Shown: positions 1-13,689, counted from the stretch's first letter. The stretch is 64,000 nt of DNA from Glandiceps talaboti (GCF_964340395.1 NC_135571.1:2508111-2572110); one strand, 5' to 3'. Translations and numbers: made by a program. Notes: generated by a model not told the origin, from the sequence alone.

Positions 1-496
1 AGACACAATAAAGGAAACTCACCCGATTACTTCAAATGACAAGATTTGACCAAATACTTCATAGATGTATTGGAGATTTCTACTGAAATACAGACGTACA
101 TTTGTACGTTGTAAATGTATACAAATATACATTTGCATTTCATACATGTATATAACATGTACATTGAAAGAATATGGAATATATAATTATGTACAGAAAA
201 CAAAATGCATTGTACCACACTTCCCTCATTGTTACCAGGGTTCTAAAAGTGCTACATGTATTTAACCCACAACTACATCATACATATGTACACTGTATGC
301 ATGCCCTGTACATGAACCCTGTACTATTGTGCATGATAATTCACTAGGGGGTTCTCCACAAGAGGCAGTACAGGTCTTGGAAGATGTATGGCATGTTGTA
401 CTATTGCACAAAATGTAGGTTAGATGACATTGTAGACTAGATGTAGATCATACTGTTGTTACACAGATATACAAATGTACACATACACATATATTT

Positions 497-570
497 TTGT
501 ACATCTGTACATGTATACACAACATGTACATATATCATACTTTGACACATAACACACATGCACACATACA

Positions 571-604
<34 letters not shown>

Positions 605-885
605 CATACATACATCTGTACATGTATACACAACCTGTACATGTATCATACTGTGACACATAACACATGCACACATACATACATGTACATACATGTACAT
701 ACACATACATACATACATACATACATACATACATACACACATACATACATACATACATACACACATACATACATACATACACACACACATATACATACAT
801 ACATACATACACACACATACATACACACACACATACATACATACATACATACATACACACACAAACATACATGCAAACGTAAACA
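497..885. repeat. (ACAT)n microsatellite with an embedded tandem unit of about 113 bp
   Basis: Long runs of CATA/ACAT with CA interruptions. A non-simple block (CTGTACATGTATACACAAC followed by a TGACACATAACACA stretch) occurs twice, near 503-560 and 616-675, so the microsatellite sits inside a larger tandem duplication. All long open frames here (His/Thr/Tyr or Cys/Val/Met periodic) are translations of the repeat and not genes. Confidence 0.95.
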
Positions 886-1269
886 AACAAACAAACAAAC
901 ATGTCAAGTTTACAACATGCACACAAAACTCCACTGAAAATACCACACACAATAAACTACTGTATTCAGATATTAAATTGAATGTTGACATTCACTTGAA
1001 ATTGTTATGACCTTTCTTTCACCCCTCATCACCAACACTGCAGGGAAAGCACATGTACAGCTGGCAAACTGCCAAGGAAATCTAGCAGATAACAAGAGAC
1101 TTATTTCAATAAATTATAACCCATGAAATGATCTTTCCCAAGGTCATTGTACCCCAATGTAAACAACTTCATTTCTCTGTATACAGTACTTTGCAGTGAA
1201 TATTAAATATAGATCAGTATTATTTTATTAAGTTATTAATAAATTAGGACTTCATTTGAAGACACTTAT

Positions 1270-2110
1270 TAAATGTCTTTCCATTTCAAGGACAGGTTGG
1301 CCATCAATATAGAAATGTCCATATTGTAAGAACACTTTGAAATACATACAAAAGCATATATGTACAAATGTCAGTTTATAATTTACAACCATACATTGCA
1401 TCATAATTTCATTAGAATATTTTTTACAGTTATTAACAAATTAATATTCCATTTGTGGACATCACTGTCTCCATTTCAAGGACAGGTCGGCCATCAAACT
1501 AGAAATCCCTATTTTGTAAAAACAAATAATATATTGACATACATGTACATTTGTACACATATCAATTTGAAATTTAAATCATACATTGTACATTTAAATT
1601 GCAAAATAAATTTATTATAATAATAATCATCATATAATTTAAAATTATTAACAAATTAATGCTCCATTTGAGGACATACAATGTAAATGGCTCCATTTCA
1701 AGGACAGGTCGGCCATCAAACTAGAAATTCCCATTTTGTAAAAACAAATAATATATTGACATACGTACATTTGTACATTTAAATTGCAAAATAAATTTAT
1801 TATAATAATAATCATATACTTTAAAATTATTAACAAATTAATGCTCCATTTGAGGACATACAATGTAAATGGCTCCATTTCAAGGACAGGTCGGCCATCA
1901 AACTAGAAATTCCCATTTGTAAAAACAAATAATATACAATGTACATGGATATACACGTCAATTTGAAATTGAAATCATACATTTAAATTGCAAAATAAAA
2001 GTTGGTCATCAAACTAGAAATCTATATAATTGTAAAAACAAATAATAATATTGACATACATATCATGTCAATTCGAAATTTGGAACCATAATACACATGT
2101 ACATGTAGTG
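1270..2110. repeat. Tandem repeat, about 190-210 bp unit, 4-5 diverged copies
   Basis: The phrase GGACAGGTCGGCCATCAAAC, followed by TAGAAAT, recurs near 1290, 1482, 1705 and 1887, with a shorter version near 2003. Between them lie A/T-rich spacers with AAAACAAATAATAT and ACATTTGTACA. No coding signal. Confidence 0.85.
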
Positions 2111-5100
2111 TGTATAAATTCATTACATTACTTATATATACATTGTAAATGTAAGTATATATAAAATTAGCCTCTACTACTTCTTAACTGTTTTTTTTGT
2201 GGCCCTGGTGAGAAATGTAATATTTTATAATTCTTTAATTGCCCAGTAAGCCTGACCTTTGACCTTTGACCTTTGATTTCTAATCTTGACACTAGCCACT
2301 ATAGTTAGACTTGTAGTAGATTCAATTAAAATGTGGAATGATCCATTACAAACTGCAACAGAATTTATCATAATTTATAATTAATTAATTTTATAATAAT
2401 TCTATACAAGTTTATAATATTTTGTATGTTTGTAATGTCTGGCAATAAATTAAGATGTGGTATTTTCTCACTTAAAATTTAATCACATACAAATTGTATG
2501 TGTACTGACGATTAAAATTTAAAGAAATATTTTCAAATCATTGCATTTTCATATTGTTGTCATTTTCTTACTGATGGATCATACATGTATGTCTGAGCGA
2601 AAATATCACAACTGTTTCATTGAGAGTGAGTGTTTTTGTTAAGGGCAGTAAGCAGGTAAAATCAACCGGAGTTCCCAGAGTAATTGAACCATGGTTCCAA
2701 AACAAATTTACATTTTATCTGACACTCTGAACACAAATCAATATCAATGTCACATGAAACAAGGAAGTTGACCCACAAAAACTGTTAATATTTGTGTTCA
2801 CAGTGAGATAACATATCATTGTTTACATGTATTGTGTGCCCATGCTATAACTTAATGTCTGTATATTGTTTACAAGTGTAATTTGTAACAAAAAACACAA
2901 TAACATGGAGAATCAAAGTAATACGTCACCAAATTATTATAAGCCCTATGTAGCTGATGAGGGCCCATGGTAAAAGGATATCCGAGTACATTAGTAGATA
3001 TCGGTGCATACAAAACTGCCCTTCTAGTTTTAGCGATGCAATGTTCCTAGTACTGTGAGAGAGTCTATAGTCACTCTATGTTGGTAGTACTAGTAGTAGT
3101 ACAAATGTACCAGGATTCCCAACCTTAGCAAAAACACTGGATTGGGCAAGAAAAATAATTTGTTGACAGATGTCAGTGTTTACAAAATATACACTGTATT
3201 ACTGTCATTCAATGCTACACAAAGGTCAGTGACTTCTCTCTGTATTCACTGTAAATCGGTGCCTTTGTAAAGTGCATTGTTGTATAAAACAAGTTGAAGT
3301 CTTAGTGGAACTCACGTAAGGAAAGTTGAATGCACATACTTCTAACCAAATTTTGAAAACTATCGTCTTCATTGATAACTACATTGTACTAACTAGTCTG
3401 ATGTCCTTCATTGAATTATTCAGATCTCTTTCTTTAGAGACCAAGTAGGCATCCAGACTATTGACAACAGGTTCTGTATTTATCGATGAATGAATGTAAT
3501 TACCAACTTTGTATTACCAGGGTCTACATTTATACTGCCATATAATCAACCTATGTACATTTGTACAATATACGTGTATGTACCCTAATACAGTTAATAC
3601 TGTGATAGGCTAGCAAGTAATCTATGTACATTGTAACATTGTTGATTAAGTTTATCCACCTACCCTGGTAGTCTGTAGAACAAAAGAACATCTGTATAAC
3701 TCTAATGCTCAGAACACTAGTGGTTTGAGGTCGATGACATTATTTTACAGATATACATTGTATGTCTGTGTGTGTACTCTAGTCTACTAAACCTTTGTTG
3801 AAGCTGTGTCTAGTGGGTACCAGTAAATCACTAATTCCTATTATATAATATGCATTTACTTTAATTAGAATTGTATATCAGAGGCAACAGCACAAGATAC
3901 ATGTATGTCTGTACAATCACAGATGTATTAGGGGACTCACAATGTAGATTCTCTCACCAGTCCTCAAGAGCATCGCTAAAAGGGTTGTTTTGTATGTACT
4001 GACATCTACCGCATAATTAGTGTATTCGAATATCCTTGTTCTATGGGATGTCATCAACTCTATGTACATAGGGCTAACCATTTGTTGACATGTTACTGCA
4101 GGCATTGCAATAACACGGAGCATCACAGAAACATGTATGTTAATATCGGTGACGCAATGTCTGGTTATGTCATCGGTGAAATTAAAATAAATTAACTGAA
4201 AAGTCTGACGTCATGGTCGTTTTAACGCCTTTTATTATGTACGTATCTGTGATTGGCTGCAACCAGTTCTGCTTGCTAGTAAGGGTCAAGTTCGATGCAG
4301 ACATGGGAGGGGTTGGCCGATGTACGAGGGTGTCCCATCACAACATACAAAATGTACCTTACAGACTAAAGAAATGTCAGTTTTTTTACCTGAACAACAA
4401 AATTTGGGGCAAACTGAGAACAGGGTTCTTTGTTGCCAGGTCAGTAAATGATTGCTGGTCATCACCATTGGGTTAGCAATGTCGGAAAGTGATGCTAGTC
4501 CCAAAGCTAGTACAAGGTAATATCCAGCCATGCATTATGTTTATGGTCATTGAGTTCAGAGTTAAAAATATATGTTTACAATTTGAAGTAAAAGGTGCTA
4601 CAATACAAATCAATATTGTTTATTTGCTACTACAAATAACTAATGTTATCCAAAAGATCTGTGCACCATATGTTTCCTTTATCTTGCTAGCTACATGTAG
4701 TAGAAGTAAACAAATGTACATGTATACACCTGTTGCATTTTAATGATGTAATCTTTGGGGTTCACTGACCTCAAAGTGAATGTTGTTTGATTGTCACTCC
4801 ATGAAGTAGTTCATGTACAGTGTACAGAAGTTAGTATAAAGGGCCATGTTTCGATCCCTGGTCATCACAATAATGTTATCTTAATCAGGGTAACCCCGGT
4901 CGTCACATGGATTGTTCTTTCATTGAAGACTACATTTGTAAGTTTTCTGTAGCTGTGCCCATGTGCTCCACCAACTACATGCATATCTATGCTCTGCCAA
5001 GCAATCCCATATGAAACCTAGATTTTACAGCTACAAATGTACATTGTATGGCCATTGATTTCAGACCAGTAACAGGGCTAACTCACTTTAGGGAAATTAC

Positions 5101-6389
5101 TAATTATCACATGGTGATATTGCTTGTCAATGTACATGTATAATGTAGCTATTATTCAGACTAAATCTACAGTGTTAGAATTTGAAATGTTTTGACTGAA
5201 GACAGCCATGGCTAAAATCAAAACTGACCGTTTAAATGGATGCCACAATATGGATGAGAAATGGCTATTTATTTTGGAATTTTAACTCATAAAACAACTT
5301 TACTATGTTTTGTTTACCTGTACTTACTGGAGTTTACTCTTAAAAATTTAGCAATAAATAATACATTTTAAAATAAATGTAACAATAGAGTAAATAGTAC
5401 CAGCTTCTCTTTTGACATACTGGTTGATTCTGTACCACTAGTGAAAAACAGTGCTAATACAAAATCAATATTGAGCGACGATCGGCCTGATTGTTTTGTT
5501 TTGTGAGTCAAGTTTAAAAATACCAGTCTGTCACCATCATAGCAGGAAATACCAGAAGTGTGATGCTGAATGATGTCATTGTCAATATATGTAGGAGGCA
5601 TTAATTATGCACCTGGGTGGAGGAGGTACACTTAGACAAATGACTCAACGACCAGTTTTGAAAAATCAGAAATTGATATTCTGTGTAACTGATTTATGCT
5701 TACAACAATGCATACTCGCATGTAATCAATACTCACTTAGGAAAATATAATTTCCTACAAATGTTTTTCAATAAGGTATGGGAAACCCTGCAGCAGGATG
5801 GGAGAGGGAAGTGAGGGAAAGAAAGAGGGGAAGTGAGGGAACATGTACATGTAGGGGAAAAGAGAATAGGGAGAAAAAGGGAAGAAAGAGAGTGAGATAT
5901 GTGTAGATTGAGGGGTTGATATGGGGTGTTTGGTAAACTTGCATATCAATACTTATTAGGATAACAATTAACACTGATTGGTAACCCTGGTAACAGAAGA
6001 TGAAAATCTGATTTCACTTAAAAGATTTCAGTAAAACCATTGTTGGACCTCAAATTCCAGAGAGTGGAATGTAGTAAAATGTCAATATATAAATTTGACA
6101 AGTAATATAATGTTAGCAGAGAACACTGCATTGGTAAACAATTTGAGGAGAACACAAACAGGTAAATGCATGTACATGTACAATGTACAATATATATTGG
6201 TGTATTTGTCAGACTATACACAATGTCACATGATTCAATGTCCATGTACCTTGACCTTTGACCTCTTTTTCAGTGAGGGCAGGGGTCATTGTCTAGACAA
6301 TGGGTAATCCACTTACATTGTACATGCCAATGACTTCTTTGTTGAAAGATTAGAACCTTGCACATTCCTAAGGCTGGACACTTGCATGT
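2111..6389. other. AT-rich non-coding stretch, no supported gene
   Basis: Short open frames only, none with protein-like composition or flanking splice signals. ACATGTA-type words are frequent. Around 4,140-4,215 CpG and TGACG words are denser (TGACGTCATGG at about 4,207), which is weakly promoter-like, but no exon is visible nearby. Confidence 0.5.
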
Positions 6390-6830
6390 ACATGTAGGCA
6401 GGGAAAGGGGAGGGTGGGGGGAGGGGAGGGGTACTTACATTGAGCAATATACCAAGCTACATGTAAATTAAGCATGGGTATGCTGTATGAAATGAGTGGG
6501 GAGGGGGGAGGGTATACCTACATAACTGATCAGAAACAAGTTTTGTAGATTGTACAAATACACATGGAGCTACCCAAAGCCTGGGTATACTTTCAGGCTG
6601 TTTGAGTCTGAAATGAGAGGGGAGGAGAAAGGGAGGCTATGTCCACTGATCAACAAAAAAACTCTGTGTACATTGCGCAAATGCAGCTACATGTACCCAG
6701 AGTATACTTTCAATCTGCTTGAGTCTGAATGAGTGGGGAGGGGGAGGGGAAGGTACATGTATGTGTTCATTGATCAACAAAAAGCACTGTGTACATTGTA
6801 TAAATGGAGCTACCTATTTAGGGGTGTACA
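6390..6830. repeat. Imperfect tandem repeat, about 140 bp unit
   Basis: Three degenerate units combine a G-rich block (GTGGGGAGGGG), CTGATCAACAAAAA, GTGTACATTG and AAATGGAGCTACC, near 6,390-6,570, 6,570-6,700 and 6,700-6,830. The purine-rich strand bias is striking. No coding signal. Confidence 0.7.
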
Positions 6831-7077
6831 TGTGCTATTAGTATTTAGGCCTTTTCAGTCTGAAAAGTGATATATTGACAAGGAGTTGTTGAGAAAGCAT
6901 TCAGAACAAAGATACATACATGTACACCATTACTGTTGAAAACATTTAACTTAATTAATGGGTGTCCGTTGATTTATAGGGGGTTCTCACTTATGTAGGT
7001 AAGACTAGAATCTACTCAGAGTTAACTCAACTGTCTATTAAAGTAAGAACATAAAAGAAAATATGAACAATCAGCCT

Positions 7078-7247
7078 CAGGGGTGAACAAATCATTTTGT
7101 GAACTGGTGGTCCCCAGACCAGTGCCTTAAAAAATCCAGTGGTCCTGCTGAAAGAATTAGTGGTACAACGACAAGGTAAAATGTGTGTGGTCCGCCCAAA
7201 AAAATTGCTAGTCCTGGACCCAGGACCAGTGGATTTGTTCACCCCTA
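7078..7247 (-). mobile_element. hAT-like MITE (non-autonomous), copy 1
   Basis: A 170-bp element matching the one at 10,502-10,665 in reverse orientation. It starts CAGGGGTGAACAAAT and ends with the inverted version, except that the last base is changed. The CAGGGG terminus is typical of hAT superfamily inverted repeats. An open frame of about 70 codons runs through both copies but reflects the shared repeat rather than a gene. Family assignment is inference from the terminus only. Confidence 0.7.
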
Positions 7248-8533
7248 AACAGTAATGTCAGCTCTGAGTCCAGTTACATTTAGGTACAAAGGGGTTTAGA
7301 GTTGACTTACCTTTTGTGTCTGACACAAATTCCATTATGATTTCATTATGTAAATGTATTTAGTTTCCTAGATCTTGGAGGAATTATCAGTATAATTCCT
7401 CCAAGCCTAGATAAAGAGGGTTCTAGGGTTAAAGTTCAGGATTGCTGCTAAATGATTGGAACAAATGAAGGATATGCTAATATTGGATGACTTTGGTATG
7501 TGATCTGTGTCAGGTACAATAATTCAGTGTGAATGGAGTCCCAAATCCAGCTTTTTAGTTTTAGTACTTTTACTACTTTCAGAGTGAAACTCACACTTGT
7601 ACATGTAGTCTGAACACAGTATTACATTGTACTCTAAATTATAAACTGAATTACACAGCTCAGAGAGCAATAGAAAACCAACAATCAGTGCATTGCATGA
7701 TATCCTGCACTGTCGAATACAGACAATGCCTTACTACCTTACTACTAGTACTACACATATGACAAGGTTAAATGAATATGAAAATCTAAGAATAGTCACT
7801 CCTTAGTCTTAAAATTAATCTGGATGCCAATGTGGTCTCTAACTAAACCAGTGTAGTGGAGGCGTAAGTTGTAATGATACCGTATAGGCACTAGACTATC
7901 TTAAAACTAGTGTTAGTCAACCATATCAAAGTATTTGTACATTTGACAGCGAGCTCTTTCAAGTGTAGAGTACAATGTACTTGATAGACCACTGTTCTCT
8001 CTTAACAAGGTTAACAGGATGACTGTTTAGCACTTAAGTTCTTCTGAGTGCCTGTTAATAAATGAAAATCATTTCCAAACCCTTAGATACAATTAGAACA
8101 GTCACTACATGAAAAATGCATCGTCGTGTGTAAAATGTACCATACAAGTATCAGCTTGGTATAGTGTTAAATTTAGAGGAACAGTGGTACTGGCACGGTG
8201 TGTCATGTCCGTTACTCTTGAAGAATTGTCATCTAATATGATTTACATACATGTATTGCATCAAGGTATTAGTTCTTACCATTCATCCTCAATGACACAT
8301 ACATTAGCTGCCAAAATGGGCAAACATATACACAGCCTATTACTACACTTTCAGTTTGTTGACCTCAAAGAATGTACACATGTATTGTTATTACTTGTAA
8401 ACTATTGCCACATCTATACCTATCGAATGACACATTCAGTAAGAGATATTGCCAATCTCAGAGTGTACATGTGCCTTGGGTTGAATGACCTACTGGTTAT
8501 TAACCCTGTTGTTGTTGACTAGTGTATCCTGTC
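7248..8533. other. Non-coding stretch holding one minisatellite-like unit
   Basis: At 7,805-7,920 CTGGATGCCAATGTGGTCTC is followed by a diverged unit (GGAGGCGTAAGTTGTAATGA, TACCGTATAGGCACTAGACT) of the minisatellite found expanded at 19.0-19.7 kb and 28.0-28.2 kb. The 137-codon open frame at 8,109-8,522 has no recognisable domain and is probably chance. Confidence 0.55.
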
Positions 8534-8716
8534 TCAAATCAACTGAGTGAGGGCCTCCTATTTCAGCCTGGTGTTTAGACTCATGCCTGTCATCATACAG
8601 TTCATGTAGATGTAGCCAGCAAAAGTCAACTGAATGAGACTTGGAGACGGTTTCCTATTTCATGGCTGGCCCAAGTCAACTGAGTGAGGGCCTCATATTT
8701 CACCCTAGTGTTATTC
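8534..8716. repeat. Three diverged tandem units
   Basis: TCAACTGAGTGAGGGCCTC followed by TATTTCA occurs near 8,540 and 8,673, with a diverged middle unit near 8,624 (GTCAACTGAATGAGACTTGG). No coding signal. Confidence 0.7.
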
Positions 8717-10202
8717 TGTATTTACCGTACATACACTAAGTAATACATGTCTTTATGAAGTTTATCATACAGTTAATTTGTGATTTATATAAACCATCCA
8801 ACAGGCATTGCCCAATAACAAGAAGAAGGTTCAATGTTACTAAACTGTTAGTGCAAAAGGAAACAGGATTACCCAAGGAAAACCTGGATTGTCAAACTGG
8901 GGTTCCCAACAAAATGTATGGTCCAAGCTATCAATATCATCAATATGCTAATTTTACCTGCCTGAGTCACTAGACAAGCAGTGACAAGTTCATATGTTGT
9001 AAGTATTTTCCAGCTGAATGAAGAAAAATATTGGAGAATGACATAATCATGCATAATCTATGAAGGAATGGGAAGAATATTGGTGATTTGGAATGTTTTG
9101 AGAACAGCAGAACCATTGCCATAGATACCGACTGTTGTAAAACAACCACAGTATATACAAAACTGTAATCAATATTTTCAGTTCAAAGACAATAATTTGA
9201 CTTACAAGTGCATGCTACAAATTGTATAATCATGCTTTCCCAGTGCATATATCAGCTATAGCACATGAAACTACACTTTACTCTTCCCACATGTCCTGTT
9301 ACTAAGTAACATAATTTATGCACATAGATGCCTATTTATTAAATCTCATTTGCATAATTTATTCTTATTTTGTAAATTTACAATATTGCTTTTTAAGCTA
9401 ATTTAAGTACAAAAACATGAGTGACCTTTCTAAATAATCATACACAAATTTAGAACTATATTACAAGTTATATTTTTAAAAATTAACATAAATTAACATA
9501 AATTAACATACATTTCCATAATATTGATGTCGACTTTTTCTTGTCTTTCTATTGTGAAAATGAATGTCTTTGGACTGGATTTATGTGTGAGTATAAGATA
9601 TTGGTAATCAATAGATATATTGGTAATTAATAATTTTCTAAAGCTGTGAAAATCATTATTTCACAGGGCTCCAATTTATATGCAGTTTGATCCAAGTGAA
9701 ATGTTTGAGCTACAATTTTCTATTGATTTCCAACGATCTGAACTAAAATTGTGACAACATTGTATTATTAATATTCATTTCTCAAAATTCAGTCTAAAAT
9801 TAAATCAGTATTGAATTAAAAGTTACACAGAAATACCCAAATGTGTTCAAACCATGTTATATGTAGTTAGAATGAGTTGCGTTTGGTGGTGGGAAGTGGT
9901 ACATTCCAGTATGTGTACATGTGCATACCAAGACATCAATCAATGGGAACAAATGGCAGACACATACATCTGTATGCTGATACTTAGTTTGCAATCTCAG
10001 CTGCTAAAGTTTGATAAGCTTTCTTTATTTCATTACATTTTGTCATTTGTAGATGGCTATTTAGCAAGTGTTACTGTCAGATATTTCAATAATATACTAC
10101 AAGTAGAAGACAAAAGTGTGTCCTCACCAGTTATTTCAAATTTGTAGAAGGATAACAAATTACTAAGAAACCCACTACAAGCCGCTTTTGTATGGAATAA
10201 CT

Positions 10203-10205
<3 letters not shown>
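8717..10205. other. AT-rich stretch, nothing recognised
   Basis: No exon, RNA gene or repeat family was recognised apart from a short triple repeat of AATTAACATA near 9,480. The 97-codon frame at 9,854-10,147 is not protein-like. Confidence 0.5.
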
Positions 10206-10276
<71 letters not shown>

Positions 10277-10301
10277 ACGATGATGATAGTGAGTAGAGAG
10301 A

Positions 10302-10343
<42 letters not shown>

Positions 10344-10346
10344 AGT

Positions 10347-10377
<31 letters not shown>

Positions 10378-10411
10378 GTGGTGGTGGTGGTGGTGGTGGT
10401 GGTGGTGGTGT
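10206..10411. repeat. Compound microsatellite (AG)n-(GAT)n-(GGT)n
   Basis: About 66 bp of AG, then about 100 bp of imperfect GAT, then about 36 bp of GGT. The Ser/Leu, poly-Ile and poly-Pro frames on the minus strand are artefacts. Confidence 0.97.
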
Positions 10412-10501
10412 TGGTGAGATTATACAAATAAGTTTTTTACTCATGTTGTAGTACATGTAGTACAACAATGTATACAGTATACAAATAATGTGGATGCATT
10501 C

Positions 10502-10665
10502 CAGGGGTGAACAAATCCACTGGTCCTGGGTCCAGGACTAGCGATTTTTTGGGGCAGACCACACAAATTTTACCTTGTACCACTAATTCTTTCAGCAGGA
10601 CCACTGGATTTTTTAAGGCACTGGTCTGGGGACCACCAGTTAACAAAATGATTTGTTCACCCCTG
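10502..10665 (+). mobile_element. hAT-like MITE, copy 2, with intact terminal repeats
   Basis: A 164-bp element bounded by perfect 15-bp terminal inverted repeats: CAGGGGTGAACAAAT at 10,502-10,516 and its reverse complement at 10,651-10,665. Its interior (ACTGGTCCTGGGTCCAGGAC and so on) is shared with the inverted copy at 7,078-7,247. It is too short to encode a transposase, so it would depend on one supplied elsewhere. An exact 8-bp target duplication is not visible, so family assignment is inference. Confidence 0.8.
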
Positions 10666-11405
10666 CATTTCTTCTACATTCTATATACACGTAAGTGTTC
10701 TCATATTGTTTCACAGTTAAAACTATAATTTGCATACATTTAGAAGGGTGTTCCTGTACATTTTTGGTACGTACAATAAATTATGTCATCGGATCGTTCA
10801 TAAATTATATCCTAATACCAGGTTTGAGTCAATAATACGTTTTAATATGCAGAAAGAAATTACACCCCAAAAACATATAAACTCTGCCTCTGCCCCTTTA
10901 AGTTGAGTTTTAAAAATTCTAAGGATTAAGGACTGGGTACATCCAACATACGAACTAAGTCAGCGAAAGTGACACGCGTGATGTATGTACTATACTACCA
11001 AGCAATTCGCGGAAGTAGGTTGACAGTTTCTCACTGCTGAACAGACCTAAAAGGTCATTGACCGATGATGGCGAGAAATGCAGAATAACACATTTGGTCC
11101 AAAGTATCACTCGTTCCTTCACACTACTGGTGTATTTTATTAATACATCAGTAGAAAGAAGCATGTCGTCACTAGTTATGGAAGAATAACAAATTACAAC
11201 CCACGCAGAAATGTCTCGCCCAATGTAGCATCACCGTTCCGACACTGATCTGTGATCAATCATTCGAGACCACACTCTCCATCGCGATCGGTGTTAAAAA
11301 ATGCTGGAAACGCGCTTTCTGGTTATTATACAGGCCAAATAAATATGCATGAAGAAAAAACCTTACCTTAAATATCCCAAATGAGCAGATAATTCCTTTC
11401 TGGTC

Positions 11406-11600
11406 TTGATTATGACGAAATATTGTCGAATATTTCCTAGATGTCGACGCGAACATGCACAGCTGATCGCAGTAGATTTCAATATGGCGGCTGAATACGA
11501 ATTAGATGACGTCACCGATATAATTACTTGCGTCTTCCGTTACATTTTCTCGTTAGAATGGTCATTGATTTCGGAATATATCCTTGTTATTCTGCGTGGT
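11406..11600. promoter_or_regulatory. CpG-rich promoter-like segment with CRE and YY1-type words
   Basis: CpG density rises abruptly in an otherwise CpG-poor region. It contains CAATATGGCGGC (YY1-like core) near 11,482 and GATGACGTCACCG (a full CRE, TGACGTCA) near 11,504. These are common in housekeeping promoters. No convincing first exon or donor site was identified on either strand, so direction and gene are unknown. Confidence 0.35.
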
Positions 11601-12558
11601 CAATGACGCCAAGTCAATTCTAGGTTGCTATGAAACATCAACCAAATATGCCGGAAATACAATCACAATAACACATCGATAAAGAAAGTAAACAACAAAT
11701 GTAAGGTTGAGGGCGGTATTCATGAAGAAAATATTTTGTTGTCTCTGTATCTTGTAGGTCTTTGTCTGTAGTAGTCGACACGGCCAGGCAGTGGGGTTAG
11801 GGTTAGGGGAACCATAAAACAAACAAACAAGTATGCCAAATATCTAACAAACACACAAACACAAGTACGCTAGAAAATTTAAATCATGGTATACGTGAAT
11901 AAATGGCAGGCCTAAAAAAACTGTGTGGTTCCGATTACAATTTTAGAATAGGTGGGTAGGTAGATTTTTTTATTGTATCTTTTTAAAATCTTTTTTAATG
12001 GGTGAGTGTCTACTTGAGGTAGTTATGTTTTCCGTTGTTTCTATATGGTCTCCATTGTAATTAGTTTCTTTTCATCAGATGTACAGCCATTACAGATTGG
12101 AAGAACAGTTTTACATTGTCTGTTTTAAGTTTGTCAGTTTTCCGCATTCACCATGGCACTATTACTTACGAGACTTCACATTTTTTGCGATTTTACTATT
12201 TTTCTCGAATACATGAAAAAAAAGTTGAGTCGGCAGTTAAAAACAAGGTGGGATTGGGTAACCGGAACCATTAGGCCTCGAGACAAAAATAGCATGAGTA
12301 ACATCGGTATATTGCTAACGTTGAGCTTACCTCTAGACTAAGTATTGTGTTTTTAACAAATAAAATAATAACAGTTCTTTATTTCCGATAGATTAAAAAG
12401 TATATAACTGAAAAGTATAAAACCACAAAATATACATTGGATCAGACGTGGAAATGACAACAATACTATAAGACAAACAAACTTTTATCGAGTTTGACCT
12501 CACTCAATGCAGTTTCAGTTACCCAGCCAGACTCGCACTCTTGTCGTTGAGGGCTCAA
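11601..12558. other. Non-coding, nothing recognised
   Basis: A short interstitial TTAGGG-like run (GGGGTTAGGGTTAGGGG) lies near 11,793. No protein-like frame. Confidence 0.5.
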
Positions 12559-12668
12559 CCCCCCCCCCCCCCCCACCCTCTGCTAACGGTGAAGCCCTTA
12601 ACGACAAGACTCCTGGATATCGAGACTACACTCAATGAAGCTTGGAAAATTGACAATTTATACAAGTT

Positions 12669-12708
<40 letters not shown>

Positions 12709-12826
12709 CTTACAAATAATAATGATAATCATGATACATAATTTATCATGTGTTATGATAAATACTAACTAACTAACTAATTATAACTAACTAACTAACT
12801 AACTAACTAACAGATAACTAACTAAC
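12559..12826. repeat. Cluster of simple repeats: poly-C, (CAA)n, (AACT)n
   Basis: Sixteen C at 12,559-12,574, (CAA)n at about 12,669-12,709 and (AACT)n at about 12,763-12,826. The poly-Gln frame here is a translation of (CAA)n. Confidence 0.95.
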
Positions 12827-12879
12827 ATGTATTATCTTACTAGACAAGTAGGTTGTCCATATGGATGAATTTGGTTTTT

Positions 12880-13600
12880 ACCTCCCGTAAGGATACGGGA
12901 GGTATTAAAAGGGGGATGTCTGTCCGTGTGTCTGTCTGTCTGTCCGTATGTATGTATGTATGTATGTATGTATGTATGTATGTATGTATGTGTGTATGTA
13001 TGTATGTATGTATGTATGTATGTATGTATGTATGTCTGTATGTATGTATGTATGTATGTATGTATGTATGTATGTATGTATGTATGTATGTATGGCTGTG
13101 TCATAATTTTCTTAACAACGGCTGGTTCAATTATAATGAAATTTAATACAAATAATGGATGGGCTAATGGCTAGAACTGATTAGTTTTTGAGCATGATCT
13201 GTTCATGTTAATTAGGGAAATTTGCCTTAACAATGACATTTACTAATTAAGAAATATCTTAAGACTGCATACTTCAATTTCAATATAATTTAGTGTATTC
13301 GTTAAACATGACAACATACATTTGTCCTATAAAATTCGTTGATGTATCTTACAGCGTTAATGAATAATTTGCATAATTTAATGATTCTTGGTAATTAGGC
13401 TATATCTTACGACTGCATACTTCAATTTCAATACAATTCAGTACATAGATTAACCATAACAAATTGTGTATGTCCTATAAAGTTAGTTGATGTACCTTAC
13501 AGTGTTAATGAATAATTTGCATAATTGATGAGTTTCGGTAATTAGGCTATATCTTAAGACTGCATACTTCAATTTCAATACAATTTACATTCTCGCAAAC
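12880..13600 (+). mobile_element. Repeat element: hairpin, (TATG)n, then a tandem unit of about 145 bp
   Basis: It begins with a perfect hairpin, ACCTCCCGTA-AGGA-TACGGGAGGT (12,880-12,903), followed by CTGTCTGTCTGTC and a (TATG)n tract (12,947-13,094). Then come three diverged units containing TTAATGAATAATTTGCATAA and CTGCATACTTCAATTTCAAT. The same order of parts recurs, in part inverted, near 43.4-43.7 kb and 53.5-54.1 kb, so this looks like a dispersed non-autonomous element. No coding capacity is seen. Confidence 0.6.
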
Positions 13601-13689
13601 CAAAGTTATTATTTCTACCACTACATTTCGAAATAAATACTTTGGCATCTTACGCCTGTCAAAGCCTTAGCTCACGAAAACGTAATACA

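Noticed and set aside
437-1010. Several long overlapping frames rich in Cys/Val/Met or His/Thr/Tyr
   Set aside because: They are translations of the ACAT microsatellite.
8109-8522. 137-codon open frame on the plus strand
   Set aside because: No recognisable domain, ordinary chance composition, no splice or promoter context.
11793-11810. TTAGGG-like run (also CCCTAA-like at about 57,343)
   Set aside because: Only two or three units; too short to indicate a telomere or fusion point.
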